A stretch of DNA of 64,000 nucleotides from Flavobacterium acetivorans (GCF_020911885.1 NZ_CP087132.1:1054001-1118000); one strand, 5' to 3'. Shown: positions 18,114 to 27,320, numbered from the stretch's first letter. Numbers and translations: made by a program. Notes: a model not told the origin generated them from the sequence alone.

Positions 18114-19463
18114 ATGGCTATTAAAATTCTTCACATCGACAGTAACAATCCAATTTTGATGGAACAATTGCAAAAATTGGGTTTTGAAAACCATGAAGAT
18201 TTTACTTCTTCCAAGGAAGAAATCGAATTAAAAATTAAGGATTATCAAGGTATTGTTATTAGAAGCCGATTTAAGATAGATAAAACCTTTTTAGATAAGG
18301 CCGTTAACTTGCAATTTATAGCCCGTGTTGGCGCCGGATTGGAAAGCATCGATTGTGAGTATGCATCGTCAAAAAACATAACGCTTATTGCCGCTCCCGA
18401 AGGGAATAGGAATGCGGTAGCCGAGCACACTTTGGGAATGCTATTGTCTCTTTTCAATAAGTTAAATCTTGCTGATAGGGAAATTAGATCGGGACTGTGG
18501 AATAGGGAAAGCAATAGAGGGCATGAGCTGGATGGAAAAACGGTTGGGATTATTGGTTATGGAAATATGGGAAAATCCTTTGCCAAGAAATTACGAGGTT
18601 TTGATGTTGAGGTTTTGTGTTATGATATTTTGGATAATGTTGGGGATGCCAATGCGAGACAGGTTTCGCTGGAAGAATTGCAAAAAAAAGCAGATGTATT
18701 GAGTTTGCATATTCCATGGACCCCAGAGACGAATAAAATGGTCGATGCTGATTTTATAGCTGGTTTTGCGAAGCCTTTTTGGATTTTAAATACCTCAAGA
18801 GGAAAAAACATTGTAACGGCTGATATGGCCGATGCAATGAAGTCAGGGAAGATTCTAGGCGCGGGTTTAGACGTTTTAGAATATGAGAAATTGTCATTCG
18901 AAACGCTTTTTCAGGATAAAGGAACTCCGGAGGCTTTTCAGTATTTATTGAAAGCTGATAATGTGATTTTATCACCTCATGTTGCCGGCTGGACATTTGA
19001 AAGTCATCAAAGATTGGCTCAGGTAATTGTCGACAAAATTAAAGAGAAATATTTTGGCAAAACTCCAAATGAGATTGTTGCGAAAAGGGTGACTGGTCTT
19101 GGTGGTGTTTTTTTTAAAGCCAAAAATCCAAAAGAACTGGTTGCTTGGTATGCTAAGCATTTGGGTTTAAAAACAGATGAGTATGGAAGTACTTTCTGGT
19201 GGAAAGATGCGCAAGGAAATGACTGTTCTACACAATGGTCACCATTTGCAGAGGAGACGAGCTATTTTTCTCCAAGTGAAAAACAATTTATGCAAAACTT
19301 TCGTGTTGAGAATTTGGAGGGATTGTTGATTCAGTTAAAACAAGAAGGAGTAACTGTTGTGGGTGAAATGCAGTCTTATGATTATGGTAAATTCGGGTGG
19401 ATTATGGATGTAGAAGGAAATAAAATTGAACTTTGGGAACCGGTAGATGCTGTTTTTAAATAA
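18114..19463 (+). CDS. D-2-hydroxyacid dehydrogenase fused to a VOC (glyoxalase-like) domain
   Basis: A 449-residue protein with two recognisable parts. Residues about 1-315 are a complete D-isomer-specific 2-hydroxyacid dehydrogenase of the SerA-like group: NAD loop VGIIGYGNMGKSFAKKL, catalytic Arg in LNTSRGKNIV, Glu in LGAGLDVLEYEKL and His in VILSPHVAGWT. Residues about 325-449 are a VOC domain from VTGLGGVFFKAKNPKELVAW to DVEGNKIELWEP. VOC proteins of this type normally stand alone; here GCG-AAA-AGG-GTG occurs where a separate gene would read ATG-AAA-AGG-GTG. The start is ATG 18114, because earlier in-frame residues are not family-like. The dehydrogenase may oxidise 3-phosphoglycerate or another 2-hydroxyacid. 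Confidence 0.88.
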   Translation: MAIKILHIDSNNPILMEQLQKLGFENHEDFTSSKEEIELKIKDYQGIVIRSRFKIDKTFLDKAVNLQFIARVGAGLESIDCEYASSKNITLIAAPEGNRNAVAEHTLGMLLSLFNKLNLADREIRSGLWNRESNRGHELDGKTVGIIGYGNMGKSFAKKLRGFDVEVLCYDILDNVGDANARQVSLEELQKKADVLSLHIPWTPETNKMVDADFIAGFAKPFWILNTSRGKNIVTADMADAMKSGKILGAGLDVLEYEKLSFETLFQDKGTPEAFQYLLKADNVILSPHVAGWTFESHQRLAQVIVDKIKEKYFGKTPNEIVAKRVTGLGGVFFKAKNPKELVAWYAKHLGLKTDEYGSTFWWKDAQGNDCSTQWSPFAEETSYFSPSEKQFMQNFRVENLEGLLIQLKQEGVTVVGEMQSYDYGKFGWIMDVEGNKIELWEPVDAVFK

Positions 19464-19511
19464 TTTTTTTTATATTTAATTCCTTAAAACCAATATAATA
19501 ACTAGCAATTC

Positions 19512-19793
19512 ATGGAAGAAACAAAATACGAACATTGGAATAATCCACAACCGGCTCAGGAAGACAATAAAAAAATAGCAGCAGGTTTATTAGCCATACT
19601 TTTGGCGCCTTTTGGGATACATAAATTCCTCCTGGGGTATACGACCGAAGGCATAATTTGGCTAATCATCAGCCTTTGTACTTGTGGAATTGTTACAGGT
19701 GTTCTCGGACTTATAGAAGGGATAATTTATCTGACCAAATCAGATCAGGAGTTTTATCAAACCTATCAGGTTAATAAGAAAGCTTGGTTTTAA
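19512..19793 (+). CDS. TM2 domain protein
   Basis: A 93-residue membrane protein with a polar N-terminus and two membrane helices joined by a short turn. It fits the TM2 domain (AGLLAILLAPFGIHKFLLGY, then IIWLIISLCTCGIVTGVLGL). Its function in bacteria is not established. It is followed closely by an intrinsic terminator. Confidence 0.88.
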   Translation: MEETKYEHWNNPQPAQEDNKKIAAGLLAILLAPFGIHKFLLGYTTEGIIWLIISLCTCGIVTGVLGLIEGIIYLTKSDQEFYQTYQVNKKAWF

Positions 19794-19800
19794 TTATACT

Positions 19801-19833
19801 AAAAAAGTCTCGATTTTGTCGAGACTTTTTTTT
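19801..19833 (+). terminator. Terminator after the TM2 gene
   Basis: GTCTCG / CGAGAC stem extended by A/T pairs and followed by a T9 run. It lies between convergent genes and may work in both directions. Confidence 0.85.
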
Positions 19834-19863
19834 ATGAATTTTGACAGCTTTAACTGTTTGCTT

Positions 19864-21666
19864 TTATTCTTCTTTATCTGCCAGTTTTCGTTCCAATTCT
19901 GCTTGAAACTCTTCCATTACGGGCTTCATAGTGCTTTCAGGAATATCGGCAATTCTGATGTACATTAAGCCATCTACAGCATTATTGAATAGAGGATCGA
20001 CGTTAAAGGCAACGACTCTCGCATTTTGTTTGATGTATTTCTTGATTAAAACAGGCAAACGCAAAATACCAGGCTCTAGCTCGTCTATGATTTTGTCAAA
20101 TTTATTTAAGTCGGCTTCTGTTTCGTTAAAGATAAAATCTTTATCAGCATCTTTGAGCTTTACTTTGTAGGCTTTCTTTGGATTAATATATTGCGCAATA
20201 TAAGGGTCATAATAATTTGACTTCATGAATTCAATCATCAAAGATTTAGAAAAATCAGAGAATTGATTGCTGATGCTCACGCCACCAAGTAAGAATTTAT
20301 GTTCAGGAAAGCGCAGTGTAGTATGAATGATTCCTTTCCAAAGTAAGAAAAGAGGCATTGGTTTTTGTTGGTATTCCTTGATGATAAAAGCACGTCCCAT
20401 TTCGATTGATTTACCCATCATGTCGTGTAATTCAGGTTCAAAACGAAAAAGTTCATTCAAATAAAAACCTTCTATTCCGTATTTTGGATAAATTTCTGAA
20501 CCCAATCCCATTCGATAGGCTCCGGCAATTTTTTGAGCGTCTTCATCCCATAAAAATAAATGGTGGTAGTATTTGTCAAATTTATCCAAATCGATAGACT
20601 CATTTGTTCCTTCTCCTACTTCTCTAAAGGTGATTTCTCGTAATCGGCCTATTTCGTGCAGCACATTTGGAATTGCATCGGCTTCAGCAAAAAAGACTTC
20701 ATAATTCTTGCTTTGCAAAAGTCGGCAGTCTGTTTTTCTCAAAGCGGCTACTTCCGAAATCATTTTTTCGCTATTGGCCGGAGTTACAATTTCTTTTGGG
20801 CTTTTAGGAATTTTCAAGCTTGGCGTAGTCAATAGTTTACTTTCTTTTTCAAAAGGATTGGCAAGCATGTATGTTTTTCTCCTTAAGAATTCTGAATAAG
20901 ATTCTAAGGTTTTGTACTCATTTTGTTCGTTTACCGAAATCGGTTTCCCAATACGTACTTTTATCACGCGGTGTTTTTGGCTAAAAACCTCAGAAGGCAA
21001 TTTGGCCGTGCGAAAAGTTCCGCTTATTTTGGAAAGGAAATAGAATAATCGGCTGTTTTTTGCATGGAAATAGATAGGTACTACTGGAACCTGAGCTTTT
21101 CGGATGACTTTTATAGCGCCTTCTTCCCAAGGTTTGTCAACCATCAATTTTCCGTCTTTATAACTGGAAACTTCCCCTGCAGGGAACATTCCTAGGGGTT
21201 TCCCATCACTTAAATGGCGTAAAGTTTCCTTAATCCCAACCACGCTAGACTTAGCGTCTTTGTGGTTTTCAAAAGGATTCACCGGCATGATGTATTTTTT
21301 TAATGGTTCGATGCGGTGTAATAAAAAATTAGCGATAATCTTGAAATTGGGCTCTCTTTCGAGCATCAATTTCAATAATAAAACACCATCAATTCCTCCA
21401 AGGGGATGATTAGAAATGGTAATATAGGCACCATCTTTTGGCAAACGTTTTAAATCCTCTTCCGGAATTTCGAATTTTATCTGCAAATCATCTAAAATGT
21501 TATTCAAAAAGGGAAGATCTTTTAGATGTTTGTTTCTGTTATATACTTTGTTTAAAGTAGAGATTTTCAGTGCTTTCATCAATAACCAGCCGGAAAAAGT
21601 TCCGAAAACTCCATATTTTTCAGCATTTATTACTTTTGCAACTTCTTTGGCGGTAACTAAACCCAT
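19864..21666 (-). CDS. olsF: OlsF-like bifunctional acyltransferase (aminolipid synthesis)
   Basis: A 600-residue protein with two acyltransferase domains. Residues about 20-270 form a PlsC-like O-acyltransferase with SNHPLGGIDG (H87 and D93 separated by five residues rather than the classic four) and FPAGEVSSYKDG in place of FPEGTRS. Residues about 310-560 resemble the OlsB/GNAT N-acyltransferase fold (REITFREVGEGTN, then FLWDEDAQKIAGAYRMG). Fused enzymes of this type (OlsF) acylate an amino acid such as ornithine on N and then on its 3-hydroxy fatty acid; in Bacteroides the equivalent split pair makes glycine lipids. Ornithine or glycine as substrate cannot be decided from sequence. It probably sits on the inner face of the cytoplasmic membrane. 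Confidence 0.82.
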   Translation of the reverse strand: MGLVTAKEVAKVINAEKYGVFGTFSGWLLMKALKISTLNKVYNRNKHLKDLPFLNNILDDLQIKFEIPEEDLKRLPKDGAYITISNHPLGGIDGVLLLKLMLEREPNFKIIANFLLHRIEPLKKYIMPVNPFENHKDAKSSVVGIKETLRHLSDGKPLGMFPAGEVSSYKDGKLMVDKPWEEGAIKVIRKAQVPVVPIYFHAKNSRLFYFLSKISGTFRTAKLPSEVFSQKHRVIKVRIGKPISVNEQNEYKTLESYSEFLRRKTYMLANPFEKESKLLTTPSLKIPKSPKEIVTPANSEKMISEVAALRKTDCRLLQSKNYEVFFAEADAIPNVLHEIGRLREITFREVGEGTNESIDLDKFDKYYHHLFLWDEDAQKIAGAYRMGLGSEIYPKYGIEGFYLNELFRFEPELHDMMGKSIEMGRAFIIKEYQQKPMPLFLLWKGIIHTTLRFPEHKFLLGGVSISNQFSDFSKSLMIEFMKSNYYDPYIAQYINPKKAYKVKLKDADKDFIFNETEADLNKFDKIIDELEPGILRLPVLIKKYIKQNARVVAFNVDPLFNNAVDGLMYIRIADIPESTMKPVMEEFQAELERKLADKEE

Positions 21667-21777
21667 TTATTTTCTGTTTATTTGAGCGAAAAACAAAGAT
21701 AGAAAAAAACTCGATTATCTGACTAAGACACTATTGGATTTTCCTGTTTTTTCTACGGCATCCTTTTTAATTTTTCT

Positions 21778-21785
21778 TACTTTTG
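21778..21785 (+). promoter_or_regulatory. Predicted -7 box of xthA
   Basis: TACTTTTG matches TAnnTTTG exactly and ends 19 bp before the ATG. No TTG box is visible at the expected distance. Confidence 0.45.
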
Positions 21786-21804
21786 AAACACAAAAAATGT
21801 AAAA

Positions 21805-22569
21805 ATGAAGATTATCTCTTATAATGTTAACGGAATACGAGCCGCAATTTCTAAAGGATTCATTGATTGGTTGCAACAAGCAAATCCAGATGTGATTTGT
21901 CTTCAGGAAATTAAGGCTAATCCGGAGCAAATTCCCTTGTTGGATTTCGAATTGGCGGGTTATCCGTATCACTATTGGTTTCCAGCTACTAAAAAAGGAT
22001 ATAGTGGGGTGGCGATTTTATCTAAAATCAAGCCTAATAATGTTGTTTTTGGAACCGGAATCGAACATATGGATTTCGAAGGAAGGAATGTCCGAGTTGA
22101 TTTTGACGATTTATCCGTGATGAGTTTGTATTTGCCTTCTGGAACAAACAGCGAAAGATTGAATCATAAATTCATGTATATGGATGATTTTCAAGAGTAT
22201 ATTTCGAATTTGAAGAAAGAAATTCCAAATCTTGTTATTTGTGGAGATTATAATATTTGTCACGAAGCCATTGATATTCATGATCCCATTCGAAATAAAA
22301 AAGTTTCCGGATTTTTACCCGAAGAAAGAGCTTGGCTGGATACTTTCCTGAAAAATGGATTTATCGATAGTTTTCGTTTTTTAAACAAAGAACCGGGTCA
22401 TTACAGCTGGTGGACGGTTCGTGTACCAACGGCGAGAATCGATAATAAAGGATGGCGTATTGATTATTGCCTGGTTAGTGAGCCTTTGAAAGAAAGAATA
22501 AAAAGAGCAGTGATTTTACCGGAAGCAAAACATTCTGACCATTGTCCCGTTATGGTAGAAATAGTATAA
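21805..22569 (+). CDS. xthA: Exodeoxyribonuclease III / AP endonuclease
   Basis: A 254-residue base-excision repair nuclease that cleaves abasic sites. Metal and catalytic motifs of the family are all present: MKIISYNVNGIRAA, CLQEIKANPEQ, GDYNICHEAIDI, and the C-terminal WRIDYCLVSEPL and KHSDHCPVMVEI. Length is normal. It is followed after 31 bp by an OmpA lipoprotein gene in the same orientation. Confidence 0.96.
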   Translation: MKIISYNVNGIRAAISKGFIDWLQQANPDVICLQEIKANPEQIPLLDFELAGYPYHYWFPATKKGYSGVAILSKIKPNNVVFGTGIEHMDFEGRNVRVDFDDLSVMSLYLPSGTNSERLNHKFMYMDDFQEYISNLKKEIPNLVICGDYNICHEAIDIHDPIRNKKVSGFLPEERAWLDTFLKNGFIDSFRFLNKEPGHYSWWTVRVPTARIDNKGWRIDYCLVSEPLKERIKRAVILPEAKHSDHCPVMVEIV

Positions 22570-22600
22570 ATGATTCCCCAATCTTAAACAATTATATAAA

Positions 22601-23542
22601 ATGATTAAAAAAATTTCTCTAGGATTATTGATTATGGTTTTGTCGACTTCTTGTGTGTCGAAGAAAATTTATAATGATTTAGAAAACAAGTTCGCAGATT
22701 TAAAGAAAGAAAACAGAAGTATTTCTGATGAGAATGCGGAACTTTTGAAAACCAAAAATCAGTTGGAATTAGAACGTAAAGCATTAAAAGGTGATTTGAA
22801 TAAAGTTAAATCGGAAAGAGATAAATTGCTGGCGGATTATGATGCTTTGCAAAACAAAATGAATGTTTTGCAGGAATCATACAAGGCCTTGGAGAAAAAC
22901 AGTAATGAGGCTTTGCAATCTAATATGAACAAGAATCGCGATTTGTTGGCCCAATTAGATGCTAAAGGAAAAGCATTGGCAATAGAGCAAGAACGTTTAA
23001 GTAAAAACGCACAAAGATTGCAAGAATTAGAAGGCCTGATTGCTGCAAAGGAAGCAAGCATGAGAAAACTTAAGGAAACCCTTTCTAAAGCCTTGAATAG
23101 TTTTGAAGGAAAAGGACTGACCGTAGAACAAAAAAACGGAAAAGTATATGTTTCTATGGAAAACAAATTGCTTTTCAATTCGGGAAGTTGGACCGTTGGA
23201 ACAGAAGGAAAAAAAGCGGTAGTTGAACTAGGAAAAGTATTGGGAGAAAACCCTGAGATTTCTGTTTTAATCGAAGGACATACTGATAATGATGGATTTT
23301 CTAGTGCAGGACCAATTGCCAATAACTGGGATTTATCAACAAAAAGAGCGACTGCTATTGTAGCTATTTTGAGCGAAAACAGTGCAATCAACAAACAAAA
23401 TTTGACTGCAGCAGGACGAAGCGAATTCTCTCCTCTAGCATCTAATGCCACTGCAGAAGGAAAAGCTAAAAATCGCAGAATTGAAATCATCTTAACACCA
23501 AGATTAGATGAAATTGCCGAAATGTTGAATGATATTAACTAA
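22601..23542 (+). CDS. OmpA-family lipoprotein with coiled coil
   Basis: A 313-residue outer-membrane lipoprotein. The signal ends in a lipobox-like LSTSC, giving a lipidated cysteine near residue 18. Residues about 25-165 form a long Lys/Glu/Leu-rich coiled coil. The OmpA C-terminal domain follows (about 185-305, KLLFNSGSWTV, VLIEGHTDNDGF and KNRRIEIILTP) and should bind peptidoglycan. A role as an envelope tether is the natural reading. A terminator follows directly. Confidence 0.92.
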   Translation: MIKKISLGLLIMVLSTSCVSKKIYNDLENKFADLKKENRSISDENAELLKTKNQLELERKALKGDLNKVKSERDKLLADYDALQNKMNVLQESYKALEKNSNEALQSNMNKNRDLLAQLDAKGKALAIEQERLSKNAQRLQELEGLIAAKEASMRKLKETLSKALNSFEGKGLTVEQKNGKVYVSMENKLLFNSGSWTVGTEGKKAVVELGKVLGENPEISVLIEGHTDNDGFSSAGPIANNWDLSTKRATAIVAILSENSAINKQNLTAAGRSEFSPLASNATAEGKAKNRRIEIILTPRLDEIAEMLNDIN

Positions 23543-23560
23543 GATAAAATGATAAAATGA

Positions 23561-23595
23561 AAAAAGGCTCAAAGTATAACTTTGGGCCTTTTTTC
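23561..23595 (+). terminator. Terminator after the OmpA lipoprotein gene
   Basis: AAGGCTCAAAGT / ACTTTGGGCCTT stem with one G-U pair and a 3-nt loop, followed by T6. Confidence 0.85.
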
Positions 23596-23657
23596 ATTAA
23601 AAGATATCTAGAAAACCTTTGTAACTTTACCCTTTTATAACCCTGTATTTAATAAAT

Positions 23658-24695
23658 ATGAAATATACTACATTGCCCAACACTGACATAAAAGTGAGTA
23701 AAATATGTCTAGGCACCATGACTTTTGGCGAGCAAAACACGGAAGCCGAAGGCCATGCCCAAATGGATTATGCTCTAGAACAAGGAGTCAATTTTTTTGA
23801 TACTGCCGAAATGTATTCGGTTCCGGGAAGAAAAGAAACTTATGGAAGTACCGAGAGAATAATTGGAACTTGGTTCAAAAAAACAAGAAATAGAGATAAG
23901 GTGGTTTTGGCTTCTAAAATTGCCGGTCCCAATCCTAATTTTGGATACATGCGTGACAAGCTTGATTTTTCTCCAGCAAGTATAAAATATGCCTTGGATA
24001 ATAGTTTGAAACGCCTACAAACGGATTATCTTGATTTGTACCAATTGCATTGGCCGGAGCGCAAAACGAATTATTTTGGACAACGCGGTTTCAAAGTTCA
24101 AGAAGATGCTTGGGAAGATAACATTCATGCGGTTTTAGAAACGCTAGATGGTTTTGTCAAAGAAGGAAAGATCAAGCATATTGGACTTTCTAATGAAACC
24201 CCTTGGGGAATCATGCGTTTTCTCGAAGAAAGTAAATACCAAAACTTACCAAGGATAAAAACTGTTCAAAATCCGTATTCTTTATTGAACAGGCTTTTTG
24301 AAGTAGGTTCGGCAGAAGTTTGCCTTAGGGAAAATGTAGGTTTGTTAGCTTATTCTCCTATGGCTTTTGGGGTGTTGTCCGGCAAGTTTTTAACGGGCGA
24401 AAGCCATCCTAAGGCGAGAGTTAATTTATTCCCAAACTATTCAAGATACAGCAGCGCTCAATGTACTGAAGCGACTAAGTTGTACAGCGAAATCGCCAAG
24501 AAAAATGGATTGACTTTGACCGAGTTGTCTTTGGCATTTATTGAACAGCAATCCTTTGTAACCAGCACCATTATTGGCGCTACGACTTTGGCACAATTAA
24601 AAGAAAATATAGATACTATAAAAGTGTCACTTTCAGATGAAATAATAGCTGCAATCAATCAAGTTCAGGCGATAATTCCTGATCCTGCACCATAA
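23658..24695 (+). CDS. Aldo/keto reductase (Tas-like)
   Basis: A 345-residue NADP(H)-dependent TIM-barrel oxidoreductase. Catalytic Asp and Tyr are in NFFDTAEMYSVPGRKE, the Lys in VVLASKIAGPNP and the His in YQLHWPERKTNYFG, the last being characteristic of Tas-type enzymes. The C-terminal cofactor segment STIIGATTLAQLKENI is also present. The physiological carbonyl substrate is unknown. It converges on the GT51 gene with a shared terminator. Confidence 0.93.
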   Translation: MKYTTLPNTDIKVSKICLGTMTFGEQNTEAEGHAQMDYALEQGVNFFDTAEMYSVPGRKETYGSTERIIGTWFKKTRNRDKVVLASKIAGPNPNFGYMRDKLDFSPASIKYALDNSLKRLQTDYLDLYQLHWPERKTNYFGQRGFKVQEDAWEDNIHAVLETLDGFVKEGKIKHIGLSNETPWGIMRFLEESKYQNLPRIKTVQNPYSLLNRLFEVGSAEVCLRENVGLLAYSPMAFGVLSGKFLTGESHPKARVNLFPNYSRYSSAQCTEATKLYSEIAKKNGLTLTELSLAFIEQQSFVTSTIIGATTLAQLKENIDTIKVSLSDEIIAAINQVQAIIPDPAP

Positions 24696-24716
24696 AGAAG
24701 AGGCCAGTTTAGGCAT

Positions 24717-24768
24717 AAAAATTTAGCCGCGAATTCACAAATAATCGGTGAATTCGTGGCTAAATTTT
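24717..24768. terminator. Bidirectional terminator between convergent genes
   Basis: A long stem of about 21 bp (AAAATTTAGCCGCGAATTCA paired with TGAATTCGTGGCTAAATTTT) lies between the aldo/keto reductase and GT51 genes, with A/T runs on both sides. Confidence 0.8.
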
Positions 24769-26728
24769 AAAATTCAAATTCCTCAATAACGGATAAAGTA
24801 TCTACAGGTATTGAATCTTTGATTTTTAGTCGAAGGAAAGATTTTGCAGCACCTGAAATATGCATGGGTTGGTGTTTGAAAATAGTATCATCTATGGTTA
24901 GCAATCCTCTTCGAATCATTAGGTTTGTCAAAAAAGATTCTTGTTTTACGGCAAATTCCCTCAATGCTCCTTCATCGTTAAATTGGTACATGAATTTTCT
25001 TGGGCTTGGAATAATTCGCGCAAGGTACAGGCATTCATTAAAAGTCAAATCGGCAGGTTTTTTCTGGAAATAAAAATGACTGGCTTCTCCTATTCCATAA
25101 ACATTTGGTCCCCATTCGATGATATTGAAATACACTTCAAGCATGCGCTCTTTGCTTGCGATTCGGTTATTTTCTAAGATATAAACCAATAAAATTTCTT
25201 CGAGTTTTCGGGACAAGGTTTTTTCTCGGGTCAGGAAAACGTTTTTTACTAACTGCATGCTTATGGTGCTGGCACCACGGGAGAATTTCTTAGTTTTTAT
25301 GTTTTTTATGATGGATTGTTTGAAGGCTTCATTGATAAAACCGTGATGCGAAAAGAACGAAGGATCTTCGGTTGTTAATACACATTTTTTTAAATAAGGC
25401 GAAATTTGTTCCAATGGCGTGTAATTTGGATTGGTATTCCCAACCAAAACAGGACGTTGTAATACGTCTTTTATTATGGCACGATAAATAAATTCGCTAT
25501 TGAGTTTGTTGAGATTGGCTTGACCATATTTGGTTATTTTTAAGTTGTCTTTTTTCAGATTGCTGTCAAAAACCAATTCCTTCGGTTTGTTTTTATTGTA
25601 TTCGAAATCCAAATTATAATCAAAACTTCCTTCGGCTTCCATGCCTTGAAAATTGGAGAAAAGTCCATCAGGAAGGGAGGAAATAAAATCCTGGGCTTTC
25701 ATTTTTGGCAGCGCTACTTTGAGTTTATAAATCGTGTCTTGCGAAGTTTCGTAGGCCAGATAAGGATGAAATTTAATTTTATTGAGTTGCACCGTAGAAC
25801 TGCTGTCTATAGATATAAAATCAGTACCCAGTAGAAAACGATAGTCAAATCGGGCATTTTTAATGACAACATCTTTGCGTGCAATTTTTGGATGGTTTAG
25901 TTTTAGATTTGCGATAGCAGTGAAGCCGTCAATGTGCAATTCACCGCCGCTTCGATCAATATTTTGAATATTCAGTCGAATGGAATCAAAGCTGGATATT
26001 AGATTGTAACGTTCATCAAAATAAGGGACTTTGATGGCTCCGGTATCAATATTGTAACAACGGATGTCTGCTTTTTTGTTTCTGGGGTCGGCAAATCCCT
26101 TTATTTTCCAACGTTGCGCAAAAGTGTTGGTCTGTACATTTATGGATGTTTCCAATTCTTTGTCAAAAAGCACTAATTTTTTTATGTCGATTGTCGCTTT
26201 TTTGCCGTTGTCGTCCAGTTTGAATTTTAGATTTTCAATACTCATATCGGTCGGAACGAGATTCAATACTTTCGAAATAATCCGATAGGCAAAAGCGGCA
26301 TAATCTCTTTTATCATTGCTTGTTGGTTCCTGATTGTCTTTCTTTAGAAAAGCGGCAAAATTTTTCACATCGCCTTTTTGCGTTAGCTGTACCAATCCAT
26401 TTTTGATCTCTAGCGTGCCCAATTGGATCTCACCAAGCAATAAATGCCAAAGATTAACACTGGTTCTCATTTTTTGGATGCTGAAGAGTGTATCGGCATT
26501 TTTAGGAGCCAATGTTATTTTGGTTAAACTAACGCCCGAAATCCCCTCAAATGTGGCTTCTTTTACGCTAAAATTACTGTCGTATTTTTGTTCTATTTTA
26601 GTAGAAACTTTTGCAATGGCTTGTTTTAAAAGGAAATCTCTAAAAGTAAAAAAAGTTATTGCCATAACAATGAAAAATACGGCAAGTATTTTTAGGATTA
26701 AAATTATTTTTTGTTTTCCGGTTTTCAT
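24767..26728 (-). CDS. GT51 peptidoglycan glycosyltransferase with AsmA-like N-terminal region
   Basis: About 653 residues. After a short basic N-terminus there is one membrane anchor (about 10-30), then a roughly 390-residue periplasmic region with an AsmA/DUF748-like beta pattern. The C-terminal part is a GT51 glycan polymerase: CVLTTEDPSFFSHHGF (catalytic Glu), RGASTISMQLVKNVF, RKLEEILLVYILE and MLEVYFNIIEWGPNVYGIGE. There is no penicillin-binding transpeptidase domain, so it would make glycan strands only. I prefer the ATG at 26728 (MKTGKQK); an ATG at 26749 adds seven residues. The long N-terminal region is unlike the short MtgA. Confidence 0.88.
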   Translation of the reverse strand: MKTGKQKIILILKILAVFFIVMAITFFTFRDFLLKQAIAKVSTKIEQKYDSNFSVKEATFEGISGVSLTKITLAPKNADTLFSIQKMRTSVNLWHLLLGEIQLGTLEIKNGLVQLTQKGDVKNFAAFLKKDNQEPTSNDKRDYAAFAYRIISKVLNLVPTDMSIENLKFKLDDNGKKATIDIKKLVLFDKELETSINVQTNTFAQRWKIKGFADPRNKKADIRCYNIDTGAIKVPYFDERYNLISSFDSIRLNIQNIDRSGGELHIDGFTAIANLKLNHPKIARKDVVIKNARFDYRFLLGTDFISIDSSSTVQLNKIKFHPYLAYETSQDTIYKLKVALPKMKAQDFISSLPDGLFSNFQGMEAEGSFDYNLDFEYNKNKPKELVFDSNLKKDNLKITKYGQANLNKLNSEFIYRAIIKDVLQRPVLVGNTNPNYTPLEQISPYLKKCVLTTEDPSFFSHHGFINEAFKQSIIKNIKTKKFSRGASTISMQLVKNVFLTREKTLSRKLEEILLVYILENNRIASKERMLEVYFNIIEWGPNVYGIGEASHFYFQKKPADLTFNECLYLARIIPSPRKFMYQFNDEGALREFAVKQESFLTNLMIRRGLLTIDDTIFKHQPMHISGAAKSFLRLKIKDSIPVDTLSVIEEFEF

Positions 26729-26857
26729 GAAATAAAGCGCATTTGTCAAGTAATTTTAAAAAGGGCTAAAATTTTTTAGCCGTTGCTAAGGAAGTGAATT
26801 TTGAATAAAAATGGTTCATCTGTTTTCTTAATTTTATTGTTTTTTGGTATAAAAGAT

Positions 26858-26886
26858 AAAACCGCAATGTTTTCATTGCGGTTTTT
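26858..26886 (-). terminator. Terminator after the eRF1-domain-like gene
   Basis: AAACCGCAATG / CATTGCGGTTT perfect stem with a 5-nt loop, followed on the minus strand by an A/T-rich tail. It lies just after the stop at 26910. Confidence 0.75.
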
Positions 26887-26909
26887 GTATATACATGTGA
26901 TTGATTTGT

Positions 26910-27320
26910 TTATTGTTTGTAGAATTGTTTGACTTTAGCCACAATTTGGTTTTGAGTCATGTTGTCAGCTGTTTCTACGGATTTTAATTTTTCGACATTA
27001 TTTGATTTGCTGTCGATAATCTTTTGTTGCAGTTTTGTTTTAGTTTCTGCCGGACCAAAAACATACAATTCATCGGAACCGTTTACGGTAGAAATAACAT
27101 CATTAAGATAGGTATTCATCTGGTGTTTTTTTCGTTCTTCAAATGTTTTGTCGTTGTTAATATGTTGATTGCCTTGGAAACTACCTTTATCTCCTTCTTT
27201 GTCATGATAAACTTTGTTTTCTAGGTCAGATTGTACTTCACAGATAAATTCTTTGCCGTCATTCAAAGTTACAATAATTGCTTTTTTGGAGTCAATCCAA
27301 ATGCCAGTTTGCTTTTTCAT
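26910..27320 (-). CDS. Hypothetical protein resembling eRF1 domain 3 / host-attachment family
   Basis: A 136-residue soluble protein. The opening KKQTGIWIDSKKAIIVTLND and the later ELYVFGPAETKTKLQQKI resemble bacterial proteins with an eRF1/Pelota domain-3 (L7Ae-like) fold. These are small and of unknown role, although the fold suggests ribosome or RNA contact. The middle is charged and probably disordered. It lies 73 bp downstream of the TerB-like gene on the same strand and has a clear terminator. Confidence 0.6.
   Translation of the reverse strand: MKKQTGIWIDSKKAIIVTLNDGKEFICEVQSDLENKVYHDKEGDKGSFQGNQHINNDKTFEERKKHQMNTYLNDVISTVNGSDELYVFGPAETKTKLQQKIIDSKSNNVEKLKSVETADNMTQNQIVAKVKQFYKQ

Noticed and set aside
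22837..23490. A 217-residue antisense ORF
   Set aside because: It is the reverse of the OmpA lipoprotein's coiled coil and domain; Ser/Phe-rich and not protein-like.
26334..26735. A 133-residue plus-strand ORF
   Set aside because: It is antisense to the N-terminal region of the GT51 protein, with no signal or domain.
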